Part shown: piece after piece, positions 8,377 to 17,368 of the stretch
Position numbering within the stretch: the stretch's first letter is position 1
Layout: every line of letters starts with the position of its first letter
Assembly (NCBI GenBank): GCA_964580585.1
Contig: CAZOKZ010000010.1
Location: forward strand, 32,308-96,307
Reading direction: 5' to 3'
DNA length: 64,000 bases
DNA from: CAZOKZ01 sp964580585
GTDB lineage: Bacteria > Sumerlaeota > Sumerlaeia > SLMS01 > JAHLLQ01
Made by a program: the position numbers and the translations under genes
Notes under the pieces: generated by a model
Told to the model about the DNA's origin: nothing
Seen by the model: the letters and a program-made list of their open reading frames with translations, nothing else
Database searches by the model: none

Positions 8377-8900
8377 CCGCTTCCGCTCCCAAGGGGTTTG
8401 TGATTGAAGCCTTAAATAAACAGCACAACCGGGGGGACTTTTCCTGTGGCGTAGATGTTCTGGATAATTATCTGAAAAAAAATTCCCGTCAGGATCGCAG
8501 GAAAAATTTGGCAGCGACTTTCGTCCTCGTAGATGAGACACAAAATAATGCGGTTGCCGGATATTACACTCTATCTGCTTTTGCTTTCGATCAGCAAGAA
8601 CTGCCGTCAAAAGTCAGCCAGAAGCTTCCACATTACCGTCTTATTTCAGCCACGTTGTTGGGCCGACTTGCCGTCGCTCAAAAATACCAGGGGAAAAACC
8701 TTGGAAAAGCACTTTTGTTCGATGCCTTGAAGCGAAGTTACCGACAAAGCCAACAGATTGCTTCCTATGCCGTTGTTGTGGACGCAAAAGACGAAGCAGC
8801 CGTTCAATTTTACAAACGACACGGTTTCCTGTTATTCGAGGAAAGACCCAACCGCCTCTATCTCGCCATGGGAACCATCGCTCAATTAATTCCAATTTAG
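8373..8900 (+). CDS. GNAT-family acetyltransferase toxin (TacT/AtaT-like)
   Basis: A 175-aa GNAT N-acetyltransferase. Toxins of this group acetylate the amino group of aminoacylated tRNAs and stop translation. N-terminal features typical of the toxins are visible: FSCGVDVLDNYLKKNSRQD, then VAGYYTLSAF. The acetyl-CoA-binding motif LGRLAVAQKYQGKNLGKALL lies near residues 93-112, with the conserved Q-x-x-G-x-x-x-G/A pattern, and the tail YKRHGF is the usual last GNAT element. It overlaps the antitoxin by 4 nt. No frameshift or lost motif, so it looks intact and active. Confidence 0.9.
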   Translation: MTASAPKGFVIEALNKQHNRGDFSCGVDVLDNYLKKNSRQDRRKNLAATFVLVDETQNNAVAGYYTLSAFAFDQQELPSKVSQKLPHYRLISATLLGRLAVAQKYQGKNLGKALLFDALKRSYRQSQQIASYAVVVDAKDEAAVQFYKRHGFLLFEERPNRLYLAMGTIAQLIPI

Positions 8901-9008
8901 GAGTTCTCAACAGAACTCCCTGACCGGCGCGATTCTTGTATTGCCGTCCGGTGCCGTAGCGGTTAGCCCGTTCGCGTCGGCCATTCCGCCCTTTCGAGCC
9001 TCCGTTTC

Positions 9009-11948
9009 ATGTCGCCTATCGACTTGCAAGTTCTCGGCGCTGCCGAACATAACCTGAAAAACATCGACGTGGTGATTCCGCGCAATTCGCTGACCGTGGT
9101 GACGGGCTTGAGCGGCTCGGGCAAGTCGTCGCTGGCCTTCGATACGATCTATGCCGAGGGCCAACGCCGATACGTCGAAAGCCTCTCGGCCTACGCGCGG
9201 CAATTCCTCGATCAAATGCCCAAACCGCACGTCGAGTACATCGGCGGTCTTTCGCCCGCCATCTCGATCGAGCAAAAAACCGTGTCCCGCAATCCGCGCT
9301 CGACGGTCGGCACGGTGACGGAAATTTACGATTACATGCGTCTGCTGTTCGCAAACGTCGGGCGACCCCATTGCCCACATTGCAGCCGCTCGCTGGAGCG
9401 CCAATCGCTGGAAGAAATCGTCGAGCAGGTGATGCAACTGAGCGAAGGCACGCGGTTGCATGTTTTGGCACCGGTGATTCGTGGACGCAAAGGCGAATAC
9501 CAGGCGCTGTTCCAGCAGGCGCTCAAGGAAGGTTTTATCCGTGCGAAAATCGATGGCGAGATGACGGAACTCGACCCGACGATGCGCCTGCAAAAGCAAT
9601 ACAAGCACACGATCAGCCTTGTCATCGACCGGTTCGTTGTCCGCGCCAGCGACCGCGACCGGCTCGCGTCGTCCATTGAACTGGCGCTGCGTAAAGCCGA
9701 TGGCCTCGCGATTATCGAAACGGTGCCCGGCAAGGACGGCAAGTTCCCGCGCGGCATCGCATGGGAAGGCGAGCGCACGTTTTCACAATCGCTGGCGTGC
9801 CCGGAACACGGCCCGCAAATTGTCGAACTCGCACCGCGGATGTTTTCGTTCAACTCGCCGTTTGGCGCTTGCCCGACGTGCACGGGACTCGGGTCGGTGG
9901 CCGACGTGGACCTCGACGCGATTATCCCGGACCCATCGCTTTCCATCGCCGACGGCGCCATCATACCGTGGCGCGGTATGTTCAACGAGGACAAGGACCC
10001 GGACCGCGCGTCGTGGAATTGGAGTTTCCAGGTCATCCGCGGGCTTGCCGCGCACCACAAATTCAAGCTCGAAACACCCTGGAAGAAGCTGTCGAAGAAA
10101 ATTCAACGCATCATCCTGAACGGCTCGGACGAGGAAATCGCCGTCAAGCTGCCCATGCGCAACGGCGACATTCAAACGATGCGCACGCAATGGGAGGGAC
10201 TGGTTCCACGCATCCGCCGCCAGATGCACGAAGCCAACGACGCCACCAAGCAGGAAGAATTGCAGTCGTACCTGCGCGATATCGACTGCCCCGATTGCCA
10301 CGGCGCGCGGTTGAAGCCCGAAAGTCTCGCCGTGACCGTTGGCGAACAAAGCATCGCGGACGTTTGCCGTCTGACCATTGGGGACGCCGCAGCGTTTTTC
10401 GACACATTGAAATTCAGCGACCGCGAGATGGAAATCGCCAAGCAACCGTTGGCCGAAATTCGCGACCGGCTGTCGTTCCTGCTCAATGTCGGGCTCCATT
10501 ATCTGGCGCTCGACCGCCATGCGGGGACGTTGAGCGGCGGCGAGGCGCAGCGCATTCGCCTGGCGACGCAAATTGGTTCACAACTGGTCGGTGTGCTGTA
10601 TATTTTGGACGAACCGAGCATTGGCCTTCACCAGCGCGATAACGAACGACTGATCGGCACGCTGTGCCATTTGCGCGACCTGGGCAACACGGTCGTCGTC
10701 GTCGAACACGACGAGCAAACCATCCGAACCGCAGACCATGTGGTGGATTTGGGCCCGGGCGCGGGAGAACTCGGCGGCGAGGTAATTGCGAGTTGCACGC
10801 CAAAGCAACTGGCTCGAAAAAGTGGCTCGACGACGGGCGAGTTTTTGAGCGGCAAACGCACGATCTCCGTCCCCACGCAACGCCGCGAACCGAATCCCGA
10901 GCGCATGTTGGCCGTGCGTGGCGCGACACACCACAATTTGAAAGCCATCGACGTTGAATTGCCGCTCGGGTTGATGATCGGCATCACCGGCGTTTCGGGG
11001 TCGGGCAAATCGAGCTTCGTAATCGAAACGCTCGTGCCCGCGTTGATGAATCGGTTCAACAAAACGCACCGCCCGACGGGCGCATTCGCGGCCATCGACG
11101 GCGCGGAACATCTCGACAAAGTCATCGAGGTCGATCAAACACCCATCGGTCGCACGCCGCGTTCAAATCCGGCAACGTACACGAAACTTTTCGACGATAT
11201 CCGCGATTTATTTGCCGCAACGCCCGAGGCAAAAATGCGTGGCTATTCAAAGGGGCGTTTTTCGTTCAACGTGAAAGGCGGACGATGCGAGGAATGCAAG
11301 GGGGACGGAGCCCGACGCATTGAAATGCACTTTCTGCCCGACGTGTACGTCGAGTGCGAAACGTGCCGGGGACGGAGATACAATCGCGAAACGCTCGAAG
11401 TTACATATCGCGGAAAAAATATCGCCGACGTGCTGGAAATGACCGTCGAACAAGCGCTCGAATACTTCGCACCGGTGCCGTCCATCGCCGGGCGATTGCA
11501 AACGCTGCACGACGTGGGCCTTGGCTACATTACGCTCGGGCAACAGGCCACGACGCTCTCTGGCGGTGAAGCCCAACGCATCAAACTGAGCCGCGAGCTC
11601 TCGAAACGTAACACGGGACGAACGCTTTACGTGCTCGACGAACCCACGACCGGATTGCATTTCGAAGACGTGCGCAAGTTGATCGAGGTCCTGAACCGTC
11701 TTGTCGATGCGGGGTCAACCGTGGTGATCATCGAACACAACCTCGACGTGATCAAGTCGTGCGATTGGTTGATCGACCTCGGGCCCGAAGGGGGTGAAGC
11801 GGGCGGACGCATCGTAGCGGCAGGCACACCGGAAACCGTGGCTGCAACACGCGAAAGCGAAACGGGGAAGTTTCTGGCAACGATGCTCGGTAATAAGGCA
11901 ACGTCGCAGAAACGCAAAGCGAAGAAAAAGATGAAGGATAAAGGATGA
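9009..11948 (+). CDS. uvrA: UvrABC excision nuclease subunit A
   Basis: Damage-recognition ATPase of nucleotide excision repair, acting as a dimer with UvrB. The 979-aa protein has two ABC modules: Walker A GLSGSGKSSLAFDTIYAEGQ near residue 33 and GVSGSGKSSFVIETL near 660, with signatures LSGGEAQRIRLA near 507 and LSGGEAQRIKLS near 855. Zinc fingers are seen as CPHC (near 122), CPTC, CPDCHGAR (insertion domain) and CEECKGDG...CETCRGRR (near 760-785). Both halves are complete. The C terminus is a lysine-rich tail (KRKAKKKMKDKG). The gene contains three copies of GGGACGGAG. It lies alone on the plus strand between the toxin gene and a repeat module. Confidence 0.98.
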   Translation: MSPIDLQVLGAAEHNLKNIDVVIPRNSLTVVTGLSGSGKSSLAFDTIYAEGQRRYVESLSAYARQFLDQMPKPHVEYIGGLSPAISIEQKTVSRNPRSTVGTVTEIYDYMRLLFANVGRPHCPHCSRSLERQSLEEIVEQVMQLSEGTRLHVLAPVIRGRKGEYQALFQQALKEGFIRAKIDGEMTELDPTMRLQKQYKHTISLVIDRFVVRASDRDRLASSIELALRKADGLAIIETVPGKDGKFPRGIAWEGERTFSQSLACPEHGPQIVELAPRMFSFNSPFGACPTCTGLGSVADVDLDAIIPDPSLSIADGAIIPWRGMFNEDKDPDRASWNWSFQVIRGLAAHHKFKLETPWKKLSKKIQRIILNGSDEEIAVKLPMRNGDIQTMRTQWEGLVPRIRRQMHEANDATKQEELQSYLRDIDCPDCHGARLKPESLAVTVGEQSIADVCRLTIGDAAAFFDTLKFSDREMEIAKQPLAEIRDRLSFLLNVGLHYLALDRHAGTLSGGEAQRIRLATQIGSQLVGVLYILDEPSIGLHQRDNERLIGTLCHLRDLGNTVVVVEHDEQTIRTADHVVDLGPGAGELGGEVIASCTPKQLARKSGSTTGEFLSGKRTISVPTQRREPNPERMLAVRGATHHNLKAIDVELPLGLMIGITGVSGSGKSSFVIETLVPALMNRFNKTHRPTGAFAAIDGAEHLDKVIEVDQTPIGRTPRSNPATYTKLFDDIRDLFAATPEAKMRGYSKGRFSFNVKGGRCEECKGDGARRIEMHFLPDVYVECETCRGRRYNRETLEVTYRGKNIADVLEMTVEQALEYFAPVPSIAGRLQTLHDVGLGYITLGQQATTLSGGEAQRIKLSRELSKRNTGRTLYVLDEPTTGLHFEDVRKLIEVLNRLVDAGSTVVIIEHNLDVIKSCDWLIDLGPEGGEAGGRIVAAGTPETVAATRESETGKFLATMLGNKATSQKRKAKKKMKDKG

Positions 11949-11984
11949 GGGATGTTTTTTCACAGCGTTTATTGAATTGCGCAA

Positions 11985-12036
11985 AAACATCTTTGCTGCT
12001 GCGCGACTTTGCGTCCTTGCGTAAAAGAAAGACTCG
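11985..12036. repeat. Single-arm copy of the intergenic repeat family
   Basis: The segment with GCGCGACTTTGCGTCCTTGCG matches the inner arm of the palindromic repeat at 3571-3758 (CTTTGCGACTTGGCGTCCTTGCG). It lies in the 151-bp spacer between uvrA and manC. Confidence 0.5.
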
Positions 12037-12099
12037 ACCCGTGACGGTGCGGGTTTGAAAATTGGTTAAAATCGCAACTAACTTTCGAGGGATATTCCA

Positions 12100-13212
12100 A
12101 TGTCTGACAGCATTCGCGTGGCGGTGATTATGGCGGGCGGCAGCGGCGAACGATTTTGGCCGCTTTCGCGCGAGCAACGCCCCAAACAACTTCTCAAGCT
12201 GACCGGCTCGGATGAAAATCTGCTCCAGGAAGCGGTGTCGCGCGTGTTGCCGCTCGTACCGGCGGAGAACGTGTTCCTCGCCACCAGCCGTACATTGTGC
12301 AACGTTATCTGTGCGGGCGACGAACGCATTCCTAACGCGAATGTACTGGCCGAACCGTGCCGCCGCAACACGGCGGGGTGCCTTATTTGGGCAGCGGCGA
12401 ATTTAATCGCGCGTTACGGCGAGGACCAGGAAGTCACGATGGCGATCCTGACCGCGGATCATCGCATTGGCGCGCACGACAAGTTCCGCGCAACACTCGA
12501 CGCCGCGATGTCTGCTGCCGAAAAACAAAGTGCGCTGGTCACCATCGGGGCGACGCCCGAACGCGCCGACACGGGCTACGGGTATATTGAAATTTTACCC
12601 AATGAACGCCAAAACAATAATAACAAAACCACCGGAATTTATCCCGTGCATCGGTTCCGCGAAAAACCGAATCAATCCACCGCCGACGAATTCGTTGCGA
12701 GCGGCAATTTCCTTTGGAACTGCGGCATGTTTTTCTGGCGGGTTTCAACGTTCCTCGACGAACTCGGCAACGCGCAGCCGGAAATGGCGGCAACCGCTCG
12801 CCTGATCGCCAAAGCGCTTGCCGCAGGAGAAGAAGCCGAAGCCGTTCGACTTTTCGAGGGACTGGAGAGCATTTCCATCGATTACGCATTGCTCGAACAC
12901 GCGCACAACGTGCTCGTCGCCGAGTCCACGTTCCCCTGGGACGACGTGGGGTCGTGGGATTCGCTCGACCGCACGCGTGAACCCGATCCGCGCGGAAACG
13001 TCACCCATGGCGATCCCGTTTTGGTCGATGTGGAAAACAGCATCGTGTTCAACGAAGCGGGCCCGGACAAAATGGCGGTCGCACTGGTCGGTGTAGAGGA
13101 CGTTGTGGTCGTGACTGTCGATGACGCGGTGCTGGTTGTGGCAAAGGACCGCGTGCAGGACGTAAAAAAAGTCGTCGCGGAATTGCAAAAGCGCAAAGGG
13201 TCACAGCTATAA
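12100..13212 (+). CDS. manC: Mannose-1-phosphate guanylyltransferase
   Basis: Makes GDP-mannose from GTP and mannose-1-phosphate in the cytoplasm for glycan synthesis. The nucleotidyltransferase signature MAGGSGERFWPLSREQRPKQ occurs at residues 11-30. Later motifs include ILTADHRIG, TGYGYIE, RFREKPNQSTADEF, NFLWNCGMFFWR and FPWDDVGSWDSL, all standard for the GMP family. At 370 aa it is the single-domain form without the fused phosphomannose isomerase domain. The ATG at 12100 follows CGAGGGATATTCC. The product could feed the polyprenol-mannose-type glycosyltransferase at 19270. Strong family match. Confidence 0.95.
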   Translation: MSDSIRVAVIMAGGSGERFWPLSREQRPKQLLKLTGSDENLLQEAVSRVLPLVPAENVFLATSRTLCNVICAGDERIPNANVLAEPCRRNTAGCLIWAAANLIARYGEDQEVTMAILTADHRIGAHDKFRATLDAAMSAAEKQSALVTIGATPERADTGYGYIEILPNERQNNNNKTTGIYPVHRFREKPNQSTADEFVASGNFLWNCGMFFWRVSTFLDELGNAQPEMAATARLIAKALAAGEEAEAVRLFEGLESISIDYALLEHAHNVLVAESTFPWDDVGSWDSLDRTREPDPRGNVTHGDPVLVDVENSIVFNEAGPDKMAVALVGVEDVVVVTVDDAVLVVAKDRVQDVKKVVAELQKRKGSQL

Positions 13213-13219
13213 TTTCAAC

Positions 13220-13256
13220 GCGGGGGACGGAGAGAGTTATTCTTCCCCCGCTTTCT
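13220..13256. terminator. Hairpin between convergent manC and the DUF4340 gene
   Basis: Stem GCGGGGGA (13220-13227) with TCCCCCGC (13244-13251), a 16-nt loop, then TTTCTTCTC. It lies just past the manC stop and overlaps the last codons of the minus-strand gene. The left arm contains a GGGACGGAG word (13224-13232). Confidence 0.55.
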
Positions 13257-15018
13257 TCTCGCTATCCGCTTTACCCAATTCCAGCAACGTCGCCATCCCC
13301 AGATCCATTTGAAACAGTTCGTTTTGATCCGGCGTGTATATACCCTGGTTGGTGCGAATAATTTTGCTATCGATGTTATTGGTCAACACATCGATCCAAT
13401 GAAGCATTGCTCCGTCCCCATCGTAAAACTCGATGCGCATATTCATGACCTGATCGGTAACGCTGGCGAGTTCATTATCCCATTCGAGTTCTTCGGCCAA
13501 AAACAGAAACCGTTGAACGTCCGTTGTCGGCAACACGGCAACAGGCTTGCCCGGCATTTTCATTTTCCAAACATTGTTCTCTTCGACAAAAGTAACTTTT
13601 GTCGCACCTACAACGAGCACAATCCGTTTCGTTTTTTCAGCGTAACCGGTTTCGATGCGCCGATCTTCCAAATCGCGGCGGAATTTACGCACCGTATGCA
13701 TGACTTCTGCGTTGGTTAACCAGATGCTGTCGTCCTGCAACCGTTTCAGGTGAACAGTGCCATCGCTGGGAATGAGCGATCCCTGCACAAGGCCTTCGAC
13801 ACTACCGTCCTTCAACGTAATGCGCACGGTGTAGCTTTCATCGCGCAGGCCGAACTTGGATTTTTCATCCGAGAGGGACGGAGATTCGGCGACTTGATTC
13901 TGCCCGGCAATCGCGCTCAACGCATCGAGGAATGCCTGCATTTTCACCGGGTGAATCGGAATGCCATCGAATTCGTCGAACTTCCAATCGCCTTGAGAAT
14001 CACGCACAACAGCCATGGTCGTGTTGCCCGATTGCGTTTCGATTCGTGCGAAATCGGAAGGACGATGCCAAACGAATCGTCCCGACCCCCACTTCGATTC
14101 AGGCATCATCATGTCGGTGACATAGCGTCCACGCACAATTGCAAGCGTTGGCTGGGCAGTCGAGCGAACGTAAAAGTCCTCCGTCCCTGGCAACTTGTTT
14201 CCAATCGTGAGGAATTGCTCGCCCTTCAACGTTTGCAACGAAAGATTGACCAGCGGACGATCGAAACCCAACTGTACCGTGGAGGTTGTCACTTCATCGA
14301 AAACATCGACCGCTCGTGCCGAAGCCAGCAAGTTCACGACGCGCTCGACAAACTGCTTGTCGGCGGGTCGATCGGCTTCGTTCATCCACCAACCGGTGAC
14401 GGAATCGTCGGCCCGTGTAATCGAAAATTCGTTTGCACGCGCTTCGACATGAATGGATTCGATCGATTCGGCACGCGTGTGCAGTAATTGTTTATCGCGT
14501 AAAATTTTGAGCGACTTATTGGCCTGATTACGTACCCAATCGCCCGTGGTAAACACCGTCCCTTGTCCATCGATCATCCCGTACACGCGACCCATTCGAT
14601 TGGCGTCGTTGCCCAGAAACACCGTAAATTGTTGGTCTTTTCCGTCCCGTCGGCCAAAAACTTGAACGACCGGACTGGGTTCATCGAGTCCATATTTCGA
14701 CAGATCGTCGGTTTTGAATTCTTCGTTCTTTTTGGCACCATGAAAATTGTCGATCATGGCGACAACCTGGGCCTGATCGGCGAGCATTTCGCGTGGTTCA
14801 AGCAACCACCACTGGTCTCCGTCCCTTTTTTCCAGGACAAAATGCCCATCCTCGTTATCCAACTCCACGCGCGTGGCATCGTTCGCATCGAAATTGATCA
14901 AGCGTGCCAGTTCAATCTCCTGCAATCGAATCGATTGGATGTAATGGCGATCGGCCACGTAACAGACGAACAGAATCATCGCTATCAGGGCGGCAATAAT
15001 GGGTTTACGAATAGACAT
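13237..15018 (-). CDS. DUF4340 domain protein, last gene of the Gld-like ABC operon
   Basis: A 593-aa membrane-anchored protein. An N-terminal segment (KPIIAALIAMILFVCYVA, residues ~4-22) anchors it, and the rest is a long extracytoplasmic beta-rich region with DUF4340 repeats, e.g. TRVELDNEDGHFVLEKRDGD and LSKYGLDEPSPVVQVFG. In many genomes DUF4340 proteins follow GldG-like genes and are taken to be part of the same envelope complex. ATG 15018 overlaps the upstream gene's stop (TAATG), so translation is coupled. The longer frame to 15108 is a shadow of that gene. It carries four copies of GGGACGGAG, with a fifth in the adjacent hairpin, the densest cluster in the window. Precise function unknown. 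Confidence 0.85.
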   Translation of the reverse strand: MSIRKPIIAALIAMILFVCYVADRHYIQSIRLQEIELARLINFDANDATRVELDNEDGHFVLEKRDGDQWWLLEPREMLADQAQVVAMIDNFHGAKKNEEFKTDDLSKYGLDEPSPVVQVFGRRDGKDQQFTVFLGNDANRMGRVYGMIDGQGTVFTTGDWVRNQANKSLKILRDKQLLHTRAESIESIHVEARANEFSITRADDSVTGWWMNEADRPADKQFVERVVNLLASARAVDVFDEVTTSTVQLGFDRPLVNLSLQTLKGEQFLTIGNKLPGTEDFYVRSTAQPTLAIVRGRYVTDMMMPESKWGSGRFVWHRPSDFARIETQSGNTTMAVVRDSQGDWKFDEFDGIPIHPVKMQAFLDALSAIAGQNQVAESPSLSDEKSKFGLRDESYTVRITLKDGSVEGLVQGSLIPSDGTVHLKRLQDDSIWLTNAEVMHTVRKFRRDLEDRRIETGYAEKTKRIVLVVGATKVTFVEENNVWKMKMPGKPVAVLPTTDVQRFLFLAEELEWDNELASVTDQVMNMRIEFYDGDGAMLHWIDVLTNNIDSKIIRTNQGIYTPDQNELFQMDLGMATLLELGKADSEKKAGEE

Positions 15019-16595
15019 TATCCCATGCGCCTCCGTGCCGACGTATAGCTCAAACCGCCCACCAACAATCCAAGCGACACAAGCAGCAACCCACCGAGAA
15101 TCGTCCAATACCGTCCCTGCGTCAGTTCAAACGACGACGGCGGCAGCAACCGCGGTGGAATGTGAAGCTGATCGTCGCGTTGCGCCATCCAGTTGATCGA
15201 ATGCGCAGCAAGCACCATTGCTTCGTTGGTCAATAATTCGTTGCAGAGAAAATCCGCATCGCCAAAAACGACAGCCCTTGCGGCATCCCCACGCGAACCG
15301 CCCGGTGTGGGAAACGTCGAAGTCGCCCCCAGGAAATATTGATGAATACGCGACTTGTCGTCCGGCTTTTGCACACCACGCGAAATGCGCAATCCCACGG
15401 GGTCTTCGGTCCAGACGCCTTCGTGTGTCACCAATAGCGGCGTCACCGTCGGTTGGTTGTCGGAAAGGTCCGGTTTGATTTGAATCGGACGCGCCAAATT
15501 CATACGCAAAACCGAATCCGGCGCGTTGCGCGTGATGGCGTGTTCTTTTACCAACGCCGCAAATACCATGGTGATCATCGGAGTGGTGGGCGACGGTTCG
15601 ATCAGCACTTCGTTCGGCGAATCCACCCCGAGGTGATTCATCACAGCCCTCAAGTTTTTCAGTTCGCCACGCAATAACTGCGGATCGACGGTGATTAATA
15701 GCGATCCGCCTTCGTCCAGATACTCGATCAGCATTTCACGTTCGGCATCGAACAGATCCGTTGCAGGGCTGACAATTACCACCACGGCGGCATCATCGGG
15801 AACTTTGCTCAAGGTGGAAAGATTGACTTCGGCGACCGGCATAACCTGCGCTTCCAGCATTTCCGCCAGCGTCGTCATCGTCATGTCGCCGTCTTCGCGC
15901 CGCATTTCCTGCTCGGGTTTGCGGGTACGGCGCTCGCCTTTGCCCACGGTGAAATAAACACGTTCATTGTGGCCGCGATCGAGTTTGAGAATCGCGTTCG
16001 ACAGAATGTTTTCGCGTCGGGCATCGTCGGCGTGCAGCACAAACCGCGTGCGTCGTTCTCCGCTACCTGTATCGATAATGGCAAACATATCGCCGGGAAA
16101 AATCGAATCGGCGTACTGGCGCGCGACGTCGATTTCCACGGCAGGATCATGCATTTCAAACCGCAACATCTGCGATTCACGCGTGTAGATTTCAAAAAAC
16201 TCAGCCATCTCGGGTTGTTCTTTAGGTTCGACAAACGCCACCACGCGAACGGGCGCTTCCAGTCCATGAAGCAACGCGACGGTTTGTTCGGAAAGCGTGT
16301 GGCGTTTGACTTTCGTCAGGTCGAAACTGCGCGAGTGATTCGCCACGATCAGATACAGAAAAATTCCCGCTAACAACACAAAGAAACACGTCGTCACCGA
16401 CGCAAGCGTATCGCGCAACCGGCCACTTTCCTGCCATGCAAGACCCAGCACCGTCATCCCCACAGCAACGCCACCCATGGCGAGCAGCCAGAACGGGAAT
16501 TGCCCGATCACCGTCCCCCATACAAGCGTTGCGATCAGCAGCGCGAATCCCAAAATCGGCAGGAGTAATTGTTTGAGCATCGACGTCGGGCGCAT
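15018..16595 (-). CDS. GldG-like ABC transporter accessory protein
   Basis: A 525-aa inner-membrane protein like Bacteroidetes GldG, the non-ATPase partner in Gld-type ABC systems. Two to three N-terminal membrane segments (PILGFALLIATLVWGTVI; WLLAMGGVAVGMTVLGLA; CFFVLLAGIFLYLIVA) lead to DLTKVKRHTLSEQT, the family signature, then a large extracytoplasmic domain (VRVVAFVEPKEQPEM, VYFTVGKGERR) and a C-terminal membrane segment (YWTILGGLLLVSLGLLV). ATG 16595 has GGAGGA five bases upstream and shares one base with the GldF stop (TGATG). The alternative start 16607 is less likely. Organisation matches GldA-F-G order. Confidence 0.85.
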   Translation of the reverse strand: MRPTSMLKQLLLPILGFALLIATLVWGTVIGQFPFWLLAMGGVAVGMTVLGLAWQESGRLRDTLASVTTCFFVLLAGIFLYLIVANHSRSFDLTKVKRHTLSEQTVALLHGLEAPVRVVAFVEPKEQPEMAEFFEIYTRESQMLRFEMHDPAVEIDVARQYADSIFPGDMFAIIDTGSGERRTRFVLHADDARRENILSNAILKLDRGHNERVYFTVGKGERRTRKPEQEMRREDGDMTMTTLAEMLEAQVMPVAEVNLSTLSKVPDDAAVVVIVSPATDLFDAEREMLIEYLDEGGSLLITVDPQLLRGELKNLRAVMNHLGVDSPNEVLIEPSPTTPMITMVFAALVKEHAITRNAPDSVLRMNLARPIQIKPDLSDNQPTVTPLLVTHEGVWTEDPVGLRISRGVQKPDDKSRIHQYFLGATSTFPTPGGSRGDAARAVVFGDADFLCNELLTNEAMVLAAHSINWMAQRDDQLHIPPRLLPPSSFELTQGRYWTILGGLLLVSLGLLVGGLSYTSARRRMG

Positions 16596-17368
16596 CAGTT
16601 CCTCCACCGGGTGGATTCAAGCTGACGCACTGCGAAATACAAAAATACGAACGAAAAAATCGTGAAATACGCAATATCGAGCACTTCGACATTGCCTTCG
16701 AGAAACCCATCCACATGAGCCATCAGCGTCAAATGCTGGGCAATCATGGTCAGCGACCCAATACCGAACGAATCGGCCAACGTGGAAACAATCAACAGCG
16801 CAAACAATATAACGTAAGTCACCACGGCGGCGATGACTTGTGAATCCGTCAGGCTCGACACAAAAACACCAAGCGCCACATAGGCAAATACCGACAGCGC
16901 AAGTGCTGCGTAGCAGGCGCCGATCACCGCCCAATCGGGATCGCTGATCCAATCGGTGATGAGCGGAAAAACCAGCGTCACCGCCAGGTAAGTCAGCAAC
17001 GCCCCGGCATTTGCCAGAAATTTCCCGGTCACAATGCTCCACTCGCTCACGGGCGTGGTTTGCAGCAAATTCATCGTGCGCATGCGTTTTTCTTCGGCAA
17101 TGGAACGCATTGTCAACATGGGTGCCTGGATCATCAGGAAGTAATGTAAAATCCAGAACAACTGCGAAATGACAGAAATCGTGATATCAACGCTCAGGTC
17201 GTGTTCCTGGCGAATATTCGGGTTGGAAAACCCGATGATCAGACCAAGAAACACAAGACTGCTGGCAAAGAAAAACAACCCCGACAACACCCAGAACATC
17301 GGCGTGCTGAGGAGTTGCAAAAACTCGCGTTTGGCAATCAGCCACGTCTGGCGAAGAAAGGCGATCAT
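16595..17368 (-). CDS. ABC-2 type transporter permease, GldF-like
   Basis: A 257-aa permease with six hydrophobic segments, beginning with WLIAKREFLQLLSTPMFWVL, typical of ABC-2 permeases. The cytoplasmic loop MRSIAEEKRMRTMNLLQTTP is the usual coupling motif (EE-x-x-x-x-T). It should form the channel for the ATPase encoded just upstream (4-nt overlap) and the GldG-like protein just downstream (1-nt overlap). Substrate unknown. In Bacteroidetes this trio supports gliding and secretion, but homologues are widespread in non-gliders. Confidence 0.9.
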   Translation of the reverse strand: MIAFLRQTWLIAKREFLQLLSTPMFWVLSGLFFFASSLVFLGLIIGFSNPNIRQEHDLSVDITISVISQLFWILHYFLMIQAPMLTMRSIAEEKRMRTMNLLQTTPVSEWSIVTGKFLANAGALLTYLAVTLVFPLITDWISDPDWAVIGACYAALALSVFAYVALGVFVSSLTDSQVIAAVVTYVILFALLIVSTLADSFGIGSLTMIAQHLTLMAHVDGFLEGNVEVLDIAYFTIFSFVFLYFAVRQLESTRWRN

